Shown here one piece after another: positions 22,020 to 34,800 of a DNA stretch of 64,000 bases. Position 1 is the stretch's first letter. The number at the start of each line of letters is the position of its first letter. Both the position numbers and the translations under genes were made by a program. Below the pieces are notes generated by a model. It saw nothing but the letters and a program-made list of their open reading frames with translations, did not search any database and was not told where the DNA came from. Source of the stretch: Halicephalobus mephisto (lineage: Eukaryota > Nematoda > Chromadorea > Rhabditida > Panagrolaimidae); the NCBI GenBank assembly GCA_009193035.1, contig SWDT01000009.1:124001-188000 (forward strand). Reading direction: 5' to 3'.

Positions 22020-22400
22020 TTTGAATTCCGTGAAAGGTTTTAGAACTTTTCAGAATCCTATGAGGATTCTAGAATCTCAGAAATTCCTAGAATCAAAGAA
22101 AAGGTTCTAAATCCTTCAAGAATCTCTAGATTGTTTGGGAAATTCTAAAACCTCAAAAATCTTCTGAAACTTCTCCAGAATACATCAGAAGATTGTAGGA
22201 TCTTTCTGGAACCTTCTAGAACCTCTGAAATCTTCTGAAACTTCTCCAGAATATATCAGAAGATTGTAAGATCTTTCTGGAACCTTCTAGGATCTTTTGA
22301 ATCTTTCTAGAATCCTAAAAATCTTCTAAGGCCTTTTCAGAATTTCTTCAAAACTTCTGAGATTTTTCCAGAATCCAGTGAAAACTTCTGGGACATCTGT
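22020..22400. repeat. GAA/TTC-rich repeat with heat-shock-element-like arrays
   Basis: Contains a clear tandem duplication of about 70-80 bp (AAATCTTCTGAAACTTCTCC, CAGAAGATTGTARGATCTTT, CTGGAACCTTCTAG) inside a wider block of TTCTAGAA and AGAATCTC words. It lies between the eIF4B-like gene and RIO2, so it could act as an enhancer for RIO2. The overlapping minus-strand open frame is judged non-coding. Confidence 0.6.
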
Positions 22401-22610
22401 AGCTTTGAGGTTTTTAAATAATTTCGAAAATTCGTCTCGAGACAAATTCGCGAAAAGCATTTCGTAATAGTTTGGTTGTTTCTGCTTTTGTCTCGACTGG
22501 AAAATTCTCTCTTTGTCGCACATTTTCCTAAGTTTTGTTTTGATTTTTTATATTCTTGTAGACTTTATTCTTTTTGGTTATATAATCAAATTGATTAATA
22601 AGTTGTAAAA

Positions 22611-24421
<1,811 letters not shown>

Positions 24422-25345
24422 TCTAGTTTTGTTTTGTTGATTTTATTGCAGATTTTATGGAATAAAAGTGGTTAAAAGATTAGAGATGATTATGAGTTTT
24501 TTCTGCTCTGATTGATTTATCTTTTTTTGATTACTAGATTGACTGAGAAAATGTCGAAAGTGATGGCCTAAATTGGGTATTGATTACTAGGTCGATTTTG
24601 GAAGGTTGTACTTTTTAGGATTGGAATTTTTTTTATTTTTTTAAAAATATTTTTGATTTTTAACGACGAGAAAAAGAAAAAAGGATGTTATTTTATCGGA
24701 ATTTTAGTTTTTTTTGCTGTCTGAGAAAAAATAATTTTTAAAAAATTTCAATTTTTTTAGTTTTTTTTAAATTTTTGTAAAAAATTATTTTTTTGTTTTT
24801 AGAAAAATTTTAAATTATTACTGTATTGGAAGTTTTTTAATTTTTCTACAGTAATCGAGGTAAAACAGAAATTTTTAAAAAATAATTAATGTTTTATTTT
24901 TTTATAAATTTTAATTTTTCGATTTTTTTATTTACAGTAATTGAGAAAAAAATTAGTTTTTTGAAAATCTAAAAAATTAATTTTTTGAGATATTAATTGA
25001 ATGGAAGTGCCTTAGGGTTTATATACCAAGGAGAGAGGATTATACTCAGTCCAAGGTCCGGTGCAAGCACAAAGGACAATCTTTGGTTTGCGCGACTGGT
25101 TTCGTTGTTATTGATTATCAATTTTGTTTCATCAGTACGAGTTCGTTTCCTGTGTTTTTGTGGAAAATAATTTTTAATTTTACTTTCTGAAAAAACAAAT
25201 TATTTAAGACATTTTAGTGAAAATCACGATTTTCGATATATTTATAATTTCATATATGGAAATTAATCCTAGCGGGTTATGTACATTATATAGCTCTGAT
25301 TTAGAAGGCTCTAAATCTATTTAGGAGAAATATAGTTCTGTAAAA
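24422..25345. other. Intergenic region, RIO2 to HPRT
   Basis: Holds the RIO2 3'UTR, AT-rich DNA with a few ACAGTAAT words, and, near 24995-25090, a short less AT-biased segment (GCCTTAGGGTTTATATACCA). From about 25250 a copy of the CATATATG-type dispersed family begins. No gene is seen. Confidence 0.4.
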
Positions 25346-25695
25346 ATAATTGCGAAATAATCACCGCGTAAAGTCAAAATTTTAGGCCAGTTTCTTTTCT
25401 AAAATTTTCGTGTTGAGATAATTTTGCAAGATATTCATATATGGATTTTGCAATATATAACTGATTATGAAATAATCACCGCGTCAAGTTAAAATTTTAG
25501 GCCAGTTTTTTTTCTAAAATTTTCGTGTTGAGATAATTTTGCAAGATATTCATATATGGATTTTGCAATATATAACTGATTATGAAATAATCACCGCGTA
25601 AAGTCAAAATTTTAGGCCAGTTTCTTTTCTAAAATTTTCGTGTTGAGATAATTTTGCAGGATGTTCATATATGGATTTTATAATTATGTGGTTTT
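25250..25695 (+). repeat. CATATATG-family dispersed repeat with a three-fold 118-bp tandem block
   Basis: It starts TTTCATATATGGAAATTAAT CCTAG. Near 25354 begins a unit with GAAATAATCACCGCGTAAAG, AATTTTAGGCCAGTTTCTTT, AAAATTTTCGTGTTGAGATA and ATATTCATATATGGATTTT. The unit repeats three times (about 25350, 25468, 25587). The last copy ends about 20 bases before the HPRT ATG, so the array forms the immediate 5' region of HPRT. Related single copies are at 26540-26815, 36590-36960, 39770-40200 (reverse), 53740-54240 (reverse) and 56325-56560. Confidence 0.75.
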
Positions 25696-25713
25696 TAGGC
25701 TTAGTTCCTGAAA

Positions 25714-27086
25714 ATGCCGGTTTACAAAGGAGTACCTGTTCCTGATGAACTGGAATATGAAACGAATCTTTTTTTGGTTCCTGGGTGTTATCAAGGTGAT
25801 TTGAAATCTGTCATTATCCCTGAAGGCTTGATTAGAGATAGAATTAAACAATTAGCAAGAGAAATCCATAACGAAATAGGAGACAAGGTTGGAAATTTTT
25901 TAAATTAAAAAAATTTTAATTTTTTTAGCCGTTAATTATGCTTTGTGTTTTGAAAGGATCATATAGATTTTTCACAGCTCTTGTGGATGAATTGACTGTT
26001 GCGAGATATACTTGCAAATCTCCACTTGTTGTGGATTTCATAAGAGCTAAAAGTTACGAAGATACAGAATCTACAGGAACCTTGGAATTGATCGGATTAG
26101 CTAGTCTCGATGAACTCAAGAATCAAAACGTTTTGGTAGGTTTTTCATTTATGCATATATTGGAAAAATTTTATTTTTATATATATTTGAAAATTTTGTT
26201 TTTATATTCAAAAAATTTATTCATATATATATTCGAAAAATTTTCTTTTTATATATATTCAAAAAATTTATTTATGCATATATTCGAAAATTTTCTTTTT
26301 ATATATATTCAAAAAATTTATTCATATATATATTCGAAAAATTTTGTTTTTATATATATTCAAAAAATTTATTTATGCATATATTCGAAAAATTTTTATA
26401 TATATTTGAAAAATTTTATTTTCGATGATACTTTTGGGTTGTAATTTCTCGATATTTATTACCTTTATATGTAACTATTAATTTTTGAAGATGGATAAAA
26501 AGTTTTATACTTTGTGTATCCTGATGCGAAAATTCTCAAGTTTAAGTTAGATGTACTTTTAAAAAGTTATTGAAATCACAAAATTACGAAATAATCTTTG
26601 TCTAATTTGCTTTAATTCCTAAAATTTCGTTTCGGGACCATTTTGTAAAAAATGTTTATTTTTAATTTTTTACAATAATATGATTGTGAAATCACAAGAT
26701 TACGAAATAACCGTCATATATGAAATTAAAATTGTAAGTTTGGTTTTTAAAAATTCAAAAATTTAAAAATTATTTTGTAAAAAATTTTTTTTACAAAAAT
26801 GTGATTTTGAATTTTTCAGATTGTGGATGACATTGTTGACAGTGGAGTGACCATGTCGAGATTGATTACGACGATTAAGAAATTGGGAGCAAAACAATGT
26901 TGGACATCTTTGTTGTTGTCGAAGAGAGTCCCTAGGAAAATAGAAGTTGATGAAAATTTTGTTGCTTTCAACATCCCTGATAAGTTTATTGTTGGCTACG
27001 GATTGGACTATAATCAGAAGTTTCGGGATTTGAATCATATCTGTGTCATGAGTGAATCTGGGATCGCTAAATATAAATCCAAATAA
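25714..27086 (+). CDS. hprt-1: Hypoxanthine-guanine phosphoribosyltransferase
   Basis: Purine salvage enzyme converting hypoxanthine or guanine plus PRPP to IMP or GMP in the cytosol. Exons 25714-25887, 25929-26135 and 26820-27086 encode 215 residues, close to the usual 218, with phase-0 junctions. Seen: the LCVLKGSYRFFTALVDEL segment, the FIRAKSYEDTEST flexible loop, and the PRPP-binding motif IVDDIVDSGVTM at residues 128-139. Also present are the base-binding lysine in LLLSKRVPR and the conserved GYGLDYNQKFRDL near the end. The first donor is GTTGGA, weaker than consensus. A TTTTTAG acceptor 14 bases before the ATG suggests trans-splicing. AATAAA lies at 27159. The 5' flank is the tandem array described separately. 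Confidence 0.96.
26145..26425. repeat. TATATATTCGAAAAATTT tandem repeat in HPRT intron 2
   Basis: About eight units of TTTTTATATATATTCAAAAA alternating with TTTATTYATATATATTCGAA occur just after the donor of intron 2. The array stays open in the frame of exon 2 for about 100 codons, but the product is Phe, Tyr and Ile low-complexity and is interpreted as intron. A CATATATG-family copy lies further along the same intron (26540-26815). Confidence 0.75.
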
Positions 27087-27822
27087 TCTGAAGACATTTA
27101 GGATTTATTTCGTTTTAGTTGTAAAGTTTAAAAGTAATTGTTAAATTTTTCATAGAGGAATAAAAAATTGGAATTTTTTAAGTTTTAGATTTCGTCAGAT
27201 TCAGAGTTGGTTTCTGACGTCATTTTTATTTTGACAAGCTCCAGAAAGGAAAGTCGGTCCTTGGACTGAATTGAGGTTTTTTATAAATAACATTTTTGAC
27301 TAATTTGTTGAGTTTAAATTTTTTAAAATCCATCAATGGATTATTTTCAAAGATTTATTTTCTGAAAAAATTAATATAGTAATTTATTTTTTAATTTTTA
27401 TTTATTTTTTTGTTTTTATTTATTTTTAATTTTTTAATTTTTAATTTATTTTTTATTTTTTGTTTTTATTTATTTTTAATTTTAAATTTTTATTTATTTT
27501 TTATTTTTTATTTACATCGAGAGCCTCTTCTTGACTTTCGCGGAAGACTGTAAAGTATTACTGTAACGGTTCATTGTTGTATTTTATTAACTTTTGTATA
27601 CAGTAAGAATGCAGAAGACAGATGACGGAGACTACGGGATAAGGAAGGATTATGGGGTGGCTAAAAATCCCAAAAACCCTGGGATACTGTATGTCTCTAG
27701 TTTCACGTAACTTCATTCTTCCGGAAGTACAGTATCCCAAATCCAACAAAATCTTGGAAAATTTTAATCCGGTAATTTTTCTGAAATTGTTTTTCGTTTT
27801 TAAAAATTATTTTATAAAAATT
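27087..27822. other. Convergent intergenic region, HPRT and Ly6-like gene
   Basis: Contains the HPRT 3'UTR and poly(A) signal, then TTTATTTTTAATTTTTAATT low-complexity DNA. At about 27678-27733 the inverted pair GGGATACTGTA / TACAGTATCCC is separated by roughly 35 bases. No gene is recognised. Confidence 0.4.
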
Positions 27823-29318
27823 TCAACGAAAATTAAAAAAACTTAAAATTGATAAAAATAAAATAAATGGAATAAAAGTGGTTTTTTTGGAGGAATTACA
27901 CCAGTCGGAGTAACAGACGCATTCGGTCCCCAGATTCCCCTGCCACAGGAGGGATTCTCGACAAGCAGCTTCAGAAGAACCTTTCCTGGACCCAGGACTC
28001 GGGATTCCTCCGGATACTTGGCACATTTTCTGAACTCTCAATTGTCCTGAAACGAAAAATTTAGCTTTTACAGTAATCATACTGTTGTAAAATTAAAAAT
28101 TAAATGTTTTCGAAATCCCTTCAAGAAGAATTTGAACGATTTTTAAACTTCTAAAATTTAGGTAAGAGAAACAAGAAAGTTGCCAGATATACCAATTTTG
28201 CCTTTTTTGTAAATTCTTCGCTCTTTGTGTGGGGAATTAAATACCGTAATCATACTACTGTAAAACTTAAAATTAAGCGTTATTATGAAATTACTTGAAG
28301 AAAAACAACTAGAATGTTCGAGAACGTTCAGGATTTAGGTAAAGGGAGAAAAACGAGAGTGGAGAGCGAGCGAGTTCCCAGATTTACCAATTTTGCCTTT
28401 TTTGTAAACTCTTCGCTCTTTGCGCGGCAATTCAAAATCATTCTTATAAAAAAATTAAAGTTTTTCAAAACTTCCTCGACATTAATTTTCAAGATATTTA
28501 AATTTTCTGAAATTTAGGTAAAAGTGAACTGCCGAATTTATCATTTTTGTTTTACGCGGGAATTCAGAAATTTAAAAAATTATGTATCAATTTTTTGAAA
28601 ATTGAATTTTTTAAATTAACATAAAACTGACCTTCAAAGTAGGCTTCTCGTTTGATACAGGCGATTCCTACGCAGCTGGTTCCTTGGCAGTTATCTTCTC
28701 CTTCGCAAAGATGACAGGAAATTGAGTATCCTAAATTACGAAATTACGAAATTACAACAATTACTGAATAAGACTACATATCAATATTAAAATTAAAATA
28801 AAATCCAATTTGTGAATAACGTTCGGGCAGATAGGGATGGCTGAAATTCAACTTTTTCCAGATCCTATCAATCGGCCTAAAATCCATGTAATCCTCTGTA
28901 TCTGTATAAACAAGCAACATCCAAGGTAAATAAACATTCCTAACACCCAGACTTATGAAATTAAGTTAATTGAACAAAAATCGATATATGAACAAACCTC
29001 CAAAGTTCCTCAGCAACCTAAAATCAATTTCCTATTTTTAAAATTAAAAATCACGATATTAATTATATTAAACACCTAAATCACATCGTTATTCACAAAT
29101 TAAAAACAAAAATAAATTTTAAAAATATTAAAAATTTTAAATTTAAAAAAAATTGTTTTTTTTTAAATTTCGAAGTAGTTAGACAGCGCCTCGTCGACCT
29201 GCCCGAACGTTGCCCGCACGTTGCGGATTTTAATTTTAATTTTAGTTTTTATAAGTGAAATTAACCTACCTGATTTAAAAAATAAACTAAACACGACCAA
29301 AATAAGAGCAAATTTCAT
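27823..29318 (-). CDS. Secreted or GPI-anchored Ly6/three-finger (activin-receptor-like) protein
   Basis: Three exons (29318-29270, 28730-28632, 28046-27823) give 123 residues; both junctions are phase 1 with canonical donors and TTTAG/TTTCAG acceptors. The first exon is a signal peptide (MKFALILVVFSLFF). The mature part has ten cysteines, enough for five disulfides, beginning ISCHLCEGEDNC and ending with ECVCYSDWCN, the CxC..CN end typical of Ly6/uPAR and TGF-beta receptor ectodomains. The protein ends in a hydrophobic tail after KKTT, so a GPI-anchor signal is likely. The exact nematode subfamily and role are unknown. The second intron contains the dimeric dispersed element; the first is plain AT-rich DNA. 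The gene is easy to miss because two exons are short. Confidence 0.75.
28140..28575 (+). mobile_element. Dispersed element, dimeric copy, inside the Ly6-like gene intron
   Basis: Partial monomer (28150-28240), linker with ACCGTAATCATACTACTGTA, then a full monomer (28308-28560). It matches the monomer in the IP3 3-kinase intron and, as a dimer, the inverted copy at 12441-12990. It lies antisense to its host gene. The 67-codon frame is again open. Confidence 0.8.
29190..29235. repeat. Isolated copy of the TTGCGGGCAACGTGCGG core
   Basis: This short GC-rich segment in the Ly6-like first intron (GACCTGCCCGAACGTTGCCC then GCACGTTGCGGATTTT) is a relative of the core duplicated at 3561-3815, 25 kb away. 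Confidence 0.5.
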
Positions 29319-29579
29319 AATTTCTCAATCTCGAAAGACTTTCAAGAGTCTCCAAGTCATCTTTTATCCAAAAATCGGTTGAATGGGATCTGCGTGAACC
29401 GAATTCGGACAATAGGTCGATATCCCAGGTACTCGACTTTTGTCAGAAAAGGATTCTGTCCACAAGAAAATAAAACAACGGATTTAAAAGTGGGACTTAT
29501 TCATCCAAGTTTGTTTGCACTCCAACCGAAGATCTCTTGCCGTCTCAGATGACTGCCGAGTGATCTCACGTCGATATCC

Positions 29580-30310
29580 CATTAACGGACCACTAGTCAA
29601 TGTTGTAAACAGAAAAAATCAAACACCTTTCGTTTCAAAACCGAGAATTTTTTAAACAAAAAAATTAAATTATCAAAAATACGAATTTTGGTCCCGACAC
29701 GAATGATCTTTAATTCATTATTTAGCTCCAGATTTCTCATCCATTAAAGGATTATTAACCGGTTTTGTAAGCAGAAAAAATCAAACATCTTTCGTCTCAA
29801 AACCGAGAATTTTTTAAACAAAAAAATTAAAACTTGGTCCTGACACGAATATTGTTTATTTTTGTTTTTTTGACTAAGTTACTGTATTTTTGATTATACA
29901 GTAATAGTTTCTAAAATTATTGTAATTCAGAAAATATGAAAAAATTAAATTTTGGTCCTGACACGAAAATTGTTTATTTTTGTTTTTTTGACTAGATTAC
30001 TGTATTTTTGATTATACAGTAATGGTTTCTAAAATTATTGTAATTCAAAAAATACGAAAAAATTAAATTTTGGTCCTGACACGAATGTTGTTTATTTTTG
30101 TTTTTTGGAATAAATTACTGTATTTTTGATTATACATTAATAAATCGTTACTAAAATTATTGTAATTCAGAAAATACGAAAAAAATTAAAACTTGGTCTG
30201 ACACGAATATTGTTTATTTTTGTTTTTTTGACTAGATTACTGTATTTTTGATTATACAGTAATAGTTTCTAAAATTATTGTAATTCAGAAAATACGAAAA
30301 AATGAAGATA
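29580..30310. repeat. Tandem repeat, about 120-bp unit, with GTCCTGACACGAA and an inverted TACTGTA pair
   Basis: Five or six units run from about 29690 to 30310. Each has TTGGTCCTGACACGAATRTT, GTTTATTTTTGTTTTTTTGA, ATTACTGTATTTTTGATTAT with ACAGTAAT, and AAAATTATTGTAATTCAGAA. TTACTGTATTTTTGATTATACAGTAA is a hairpin. Upstream, a related pair (29600 and 29765) carries AATCAAACAYCTTTCGTYTC and CAAAACCGAGAATTTTTTAA. Confidence 0.8.
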
Positions 30311-31883
30311 TCTGAAAAAATCCAATTAGAAAGATCAAAATTGGCCTTGAAGCGTCATCGAGTCCGATTTCGTGCGTCCAAACCACCAGTTTTTCCTTTT
30401 TTGCCATATCTGAGAAAAACAAAAATTTTTCCAATTCTGATAATAATTATATATTGATTATTTAAGTTTATTTAAATTATGAATTTTAAAAAATTTGAAT
30501 TTTTTTGATTATTTTGGAATTTGGATTTTTGAAAAAACGAAAACAAACAAGTTTGGCCATCCGCCTCTTTTATCGATTGACTGGCTTCATGACTCGCTCG
30601 GGCTCGAATTCGGCACGTTTTTTCCAAAATTTATTTTTAAAAATTTATTTCTTTTTTATTTTTATTATTTTTTATAAAAATTTTTAAAACCTTCAAAAAT
30701 TTAATATAAACTTCCAAAAAAATAAAAAAATCAAAATTTTGAAAGAGTTTATTGAACGATTTCGTGATAATTTTTATTTTTTTATTTTTATAAAAAATTT
30801 TTTTTTAAATTTTCGAAATTTTTTAAAATTTAATAGAAATTGCTAAAAATGTTGAAAATTTATAATTCTGAAGGTTTTTTTGATTTATATTTATTTTAAA
30901 ATTTTTTAATTTTTTTTAAATTTTAAATTTTTTAATTTTTCTTAAATTTTAAATTTTAATTTTTTTAATTTTTCTAAAAATTTTTAATTTTTATTTTTTA
31001 TAAATAAAATTTTCCAAAATTAAAGATTTCCGAAATTTTTTAATTTTGAAAATTTTCATTTTACTGATTTCGTAATATTTATTTTTTTTGTTTTTATATT
31101 AATTTAGTTTTTTATAACTTGATTTTTTTTTACCAACTTTTATTTTAATCAATTTTTTAGATAATCTCAGCAGCTGTGCCAGTTTCCAATTTTTTCAGTT
31201 TTTCTTTTGCCGTGTTTTAGAACGTTTGTCTGTCCCGTTGTTTTTGAAACGATTGACTCGAATTTAATCAAAATTTTTTTTTATTTTGATCCAAAAACAC
31301 TCAAAATCGGATATCCAAAATCCAAACCAGATTTTTTAAGAAATTTAAGATAAAAAATTTTCGACTTTTTAAAAAAATTATATAATTTAAAAAATTAAAA
31401 AAATCTAAATTAAATTTTTCAAAAAATTTTAAATTTTAAAAATTTTCGACTTTTTAAAAAAATTATATAATTTAAAAAAATTAAATTTTTCGAAAAATTT
31501 TAAATTTTAAAAATTAATTTTTAAGAATTCAAAAATTTTTAATTTTTAATTTTGAAAAAAGTTTTATTTTTTAAATAAAATCTGAAAACTACAATTTTTG
31601 TTTTTATTTTTTTTTTGATAATTTTTTGTGTCGGTTTCATCGTTCAATTGTCAGTTATTCCTTTTTTATCGGGGTTTTGTGGAATGATTTTCTGGGACGA
31701 TTGGCGTGTTGCCAGACAAAGATCGTTCTTTGAAGTCTGTTTACCAGTTTTTCCTTCGTATTTATCTTTTCGAAGCTGATTGATCGGGGAATTTATAGGT
31801 TTCGATATATCAATTTTCAGGTGATTAAGGAAATCCAAAAGTGTTGTTAATTTCCGCCGGGATAAGAATCCATAATCCTGAGG
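30311..31883. other. Intergenic AT-rich region upstream of glycerol-3-phosphate dehydrogenase
   Basis: Mostly TTTTAAATTTTTTAATTTTT low-complexity DNA. A TTTTCAG acceptor at about 31814-31820 precedes the dehydrogenase ATG by 63 bases and may be a trans-splice site. A minus-strand open frame over 31644-32015 is antisense to the first coding exon and is not taken as a gene. Confidence 0.4.
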
Positions 31884-34800
31884 ATGTCGAAAATCCTTCT
31901 CGCCGGCCGTCGGATTCTGAAATCGAAGAAGTTTGTGGTTTTCGGAGGAGCTACGTTGATCGGAGCCGGACTCTACTACATCGACGCCACAAATGAAGAC
32001 AGATTCAGAAGACAAATGGTTTTTTTTTGTTTATTTTTTTTATGAAATTTAATTTTAGCAAAATCACTTCGGCATCACCCAGACGGCTCATGCCGATATC
32101 TTGACCGAACTGAACAAACGTCCCTCGAGCGCTCTGCCCCCGAGATCCGAGCTCATCAAGTCTCTGAAAGAAGAGGAATACGACATCCTGGTCATCGGCG
32201 GAGGTGCCACAGGTGAAATTTACAAAATTTGTTTAAAAATTAACCAATTTCAATTAACTTGTTTAAAATTCCTCAAATTTTATTTATTTAAAAATTTTAT
32301 TTATTTATTTAAAATTTTATTCAATTTCGGAGATTTTTGATATATGAAGTTTCTTCCAGGAGCTGGAGTCGCCCTCGATTCGACGACGAGAGGATTGAAG
32401 ACCGCTTTAGTTGAATACGACGATTATTCTTCTGGTACTAGCTCTAGATCAACGAAATTAATCCATGGAGGTGTTAGATATCTCCAAGCAGCCATTTTTG
32501 GCTTGGATTTGGAGCAGTATAGAATGGTCAAGGAAGCCTTGTTCGAGAGGGCAAACTTGCTCGAAATCGCTCCTCACTTGAGTTATCCATTGCCAATCAT
32601 GTTGCCTGTTTACAAGTAAGGTTTCCATTATATATATGAATTTTAATTAATTTCATATATGGATTTTTATCTGTTTTATATATAGGTTTTAATTAATTTC
32701 ACATATGGGTTTTAACTAATTTCATATATGGGTTTTAATTAATTTCACATATGGGTTTTAACTAATTTCATATATGGATTTTAACTAATTTCATATATGG
32801 GTTTTAACTAATTTCATATATGGATTTTAACTAATTTCATATATGGGTTTTAACTAATTTCATATATAGGTTTTAATTAATTTCATATATGGGTTTTAAT
32901 TAATTTCACATATGGGTTTTAACTAATTTCATATATGGATTTTAACTAATTTCATATATGGATTTTAACTAATTTCATATATGAATTTCTGTTTTATATA
33001 TGGGTTTTTTTAGACTTTGGCAAGTTCCGTATTTTTGGTTCGGAAGAGTTTTTAATTAATCTATCACATTTCACATATGGATTTTAATTAATTTCATATA
33101 TGAATTTCTGTTTTATATATGGGTTTTTTTAGACTTTGGCAAGTTCCGTATTTTTGGTTCGGAATTAAGATGTACGACTTTGTTTCTGGCAAACGTGTTC
33201 TGAAGAATTCCTACTTCATCACGAAAGCTCAAGCTCTGGAACGTTTTCCTATGCTGAAGAAGGAATCTTTGAAAGGGGCGATTATTTACTACGATGGACA
33301 GCATAACGACGCTAGAATGAACTTGGGAATCGTTCTGACTGCTATTAGACATGGAGCCAAAGCGGCAAATCACGTTAAAGTTGAGAAACTTTTGAAAAAT
33401 GAAAATGGGAAACTTTGTGGAGCTCGTGTGAAGGACATGATTACAGGAGCGGAATGGAATATCAGAGCCAAATGCGTCGTCAACGCAACAGGTCCATTTA
33501 CGGACTCTATCAGAATGATGGCAGATCCGGACACGACTCCGATTTGTCTTCCGTCTGCGGGAGTCCATATTGTTCTTCCTGGATACTATTCTCCTTTCAA
33601 TACTGGTCTTCTGGATCCGTCCACTTCTGACGGAAGAGTGATTTTTTTCCTGCCTTGGGAAAAAATGACCGTTGCTGGAACGACAGATGCGAGTTCTGAA
33701 CTGACTTTTTCGCCCAGTCCTCACAATAGGGACATAGAATTCATCCTTTCCGAAATCAGGAACTACTTGGGTAAGGATGTGTCTGTCAGAAGAGGTGACG
33801 TCATGAGTGCTTGGAGCGGATTACGACCATTGGTGAGGGATCCTAATAAAAAAGACACAAAAAGTCTAGCAAGAAATCATATTATTGAAGTTTCTGAATC
33901 TGGACTTGTGACGATTGCCGGAGGGAAATGGACGACTTACCGTCACATGGCGGAGGAAACGGTAGATGCCGCGATTAAAGCCCATAATTTAGAACCTAAA
34001 AATGGATGTGTGACTCCTGGATTACTGCTTGATGGAGCTCATAATTACGATCCATTACTGTACATTCATCTTGTTCAAGATTACGGTCTAGAAGTGGATG
34101 TGGCTCAGCACTTGGCAAACACGTACGGCGATAGGGCTTTTGTTGTCGCGAGAATGTGCAAAATGACGGGAAAAAGATGGCCGATTGTCGGACATAGACT
34201 TCATGAAGAATTTCCGTACTTGGAAGCAGAAGTGTATTACGCAATTAGAGAATATGCTTGTACTGCTATAGATGTAATTGCAAGAAGAATGAGAATTGCA
34301 TTTTTAAACACATATGCTGCACATGAAGTATTAGAAAAAGTCGTGCAAATTATGGGAAAAGAATTAAATTGGTCATCAGCTGAATGTAGAAAACAACTTG
34401 AAATTGCTAGAAATTTTATTGATAGAGAAATGGGACAAGAAGCAAGAATGCAATCTGTTTCTGAAGTTGCGTTAAATTTGACGAAAGAAGAAATGCAAAC
34501 TGCAAAAGACAGATTCAATCAACTTGATCGTGATAGAAAAGGCCATATTACTGTCAATGACATCAGAAGACATTTTAGGGTATGTAATTTTTGGTTTTGT
34601 AATTTTATAATTTATAATTTATCATTTTTTTTTTAATTTTTAATTTTTGAAATAGTCTAAAATGACTATTGTAGCTAAAAAGTTAATTTTAAAAATAGAT
34701 TATATAATTTTTTTCGACTTTGTAATATTAATTTTTATTTATTTATTTATTAATTTTATTTTTGTTTTATTAATTTTTATTAATTTTTTTTTAAAATTTT

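Noticed and set aside
26136..26444. Continuation of the HPRT exon 2 frame for about 100 codons
   Set aside because: The extension is translated TATATATTC repeat; the conserved IVDD motif follows only after splicing out this intron.
27558..27749. Minus-strand frame between HPRT and the Ly6-like gene
   Set aside because: No coding features; it overlaps the GGGATACTGTA / TACAGTATCCC inverted pair and has no homology I recognise.
31644..32015. 123-codon minus-strand open frame
   Set aside because: It is antisense to the first coding exon of G3P dehydrogenase and continues into AT-rich DNA; the plus-strand frame explains the composition.
33113..33724. 203-codon minus-strand open frame
   Set aside because: It lies opposite exon 4 of G3P dehydrogenase, whose conserved motifs identify the true strand.
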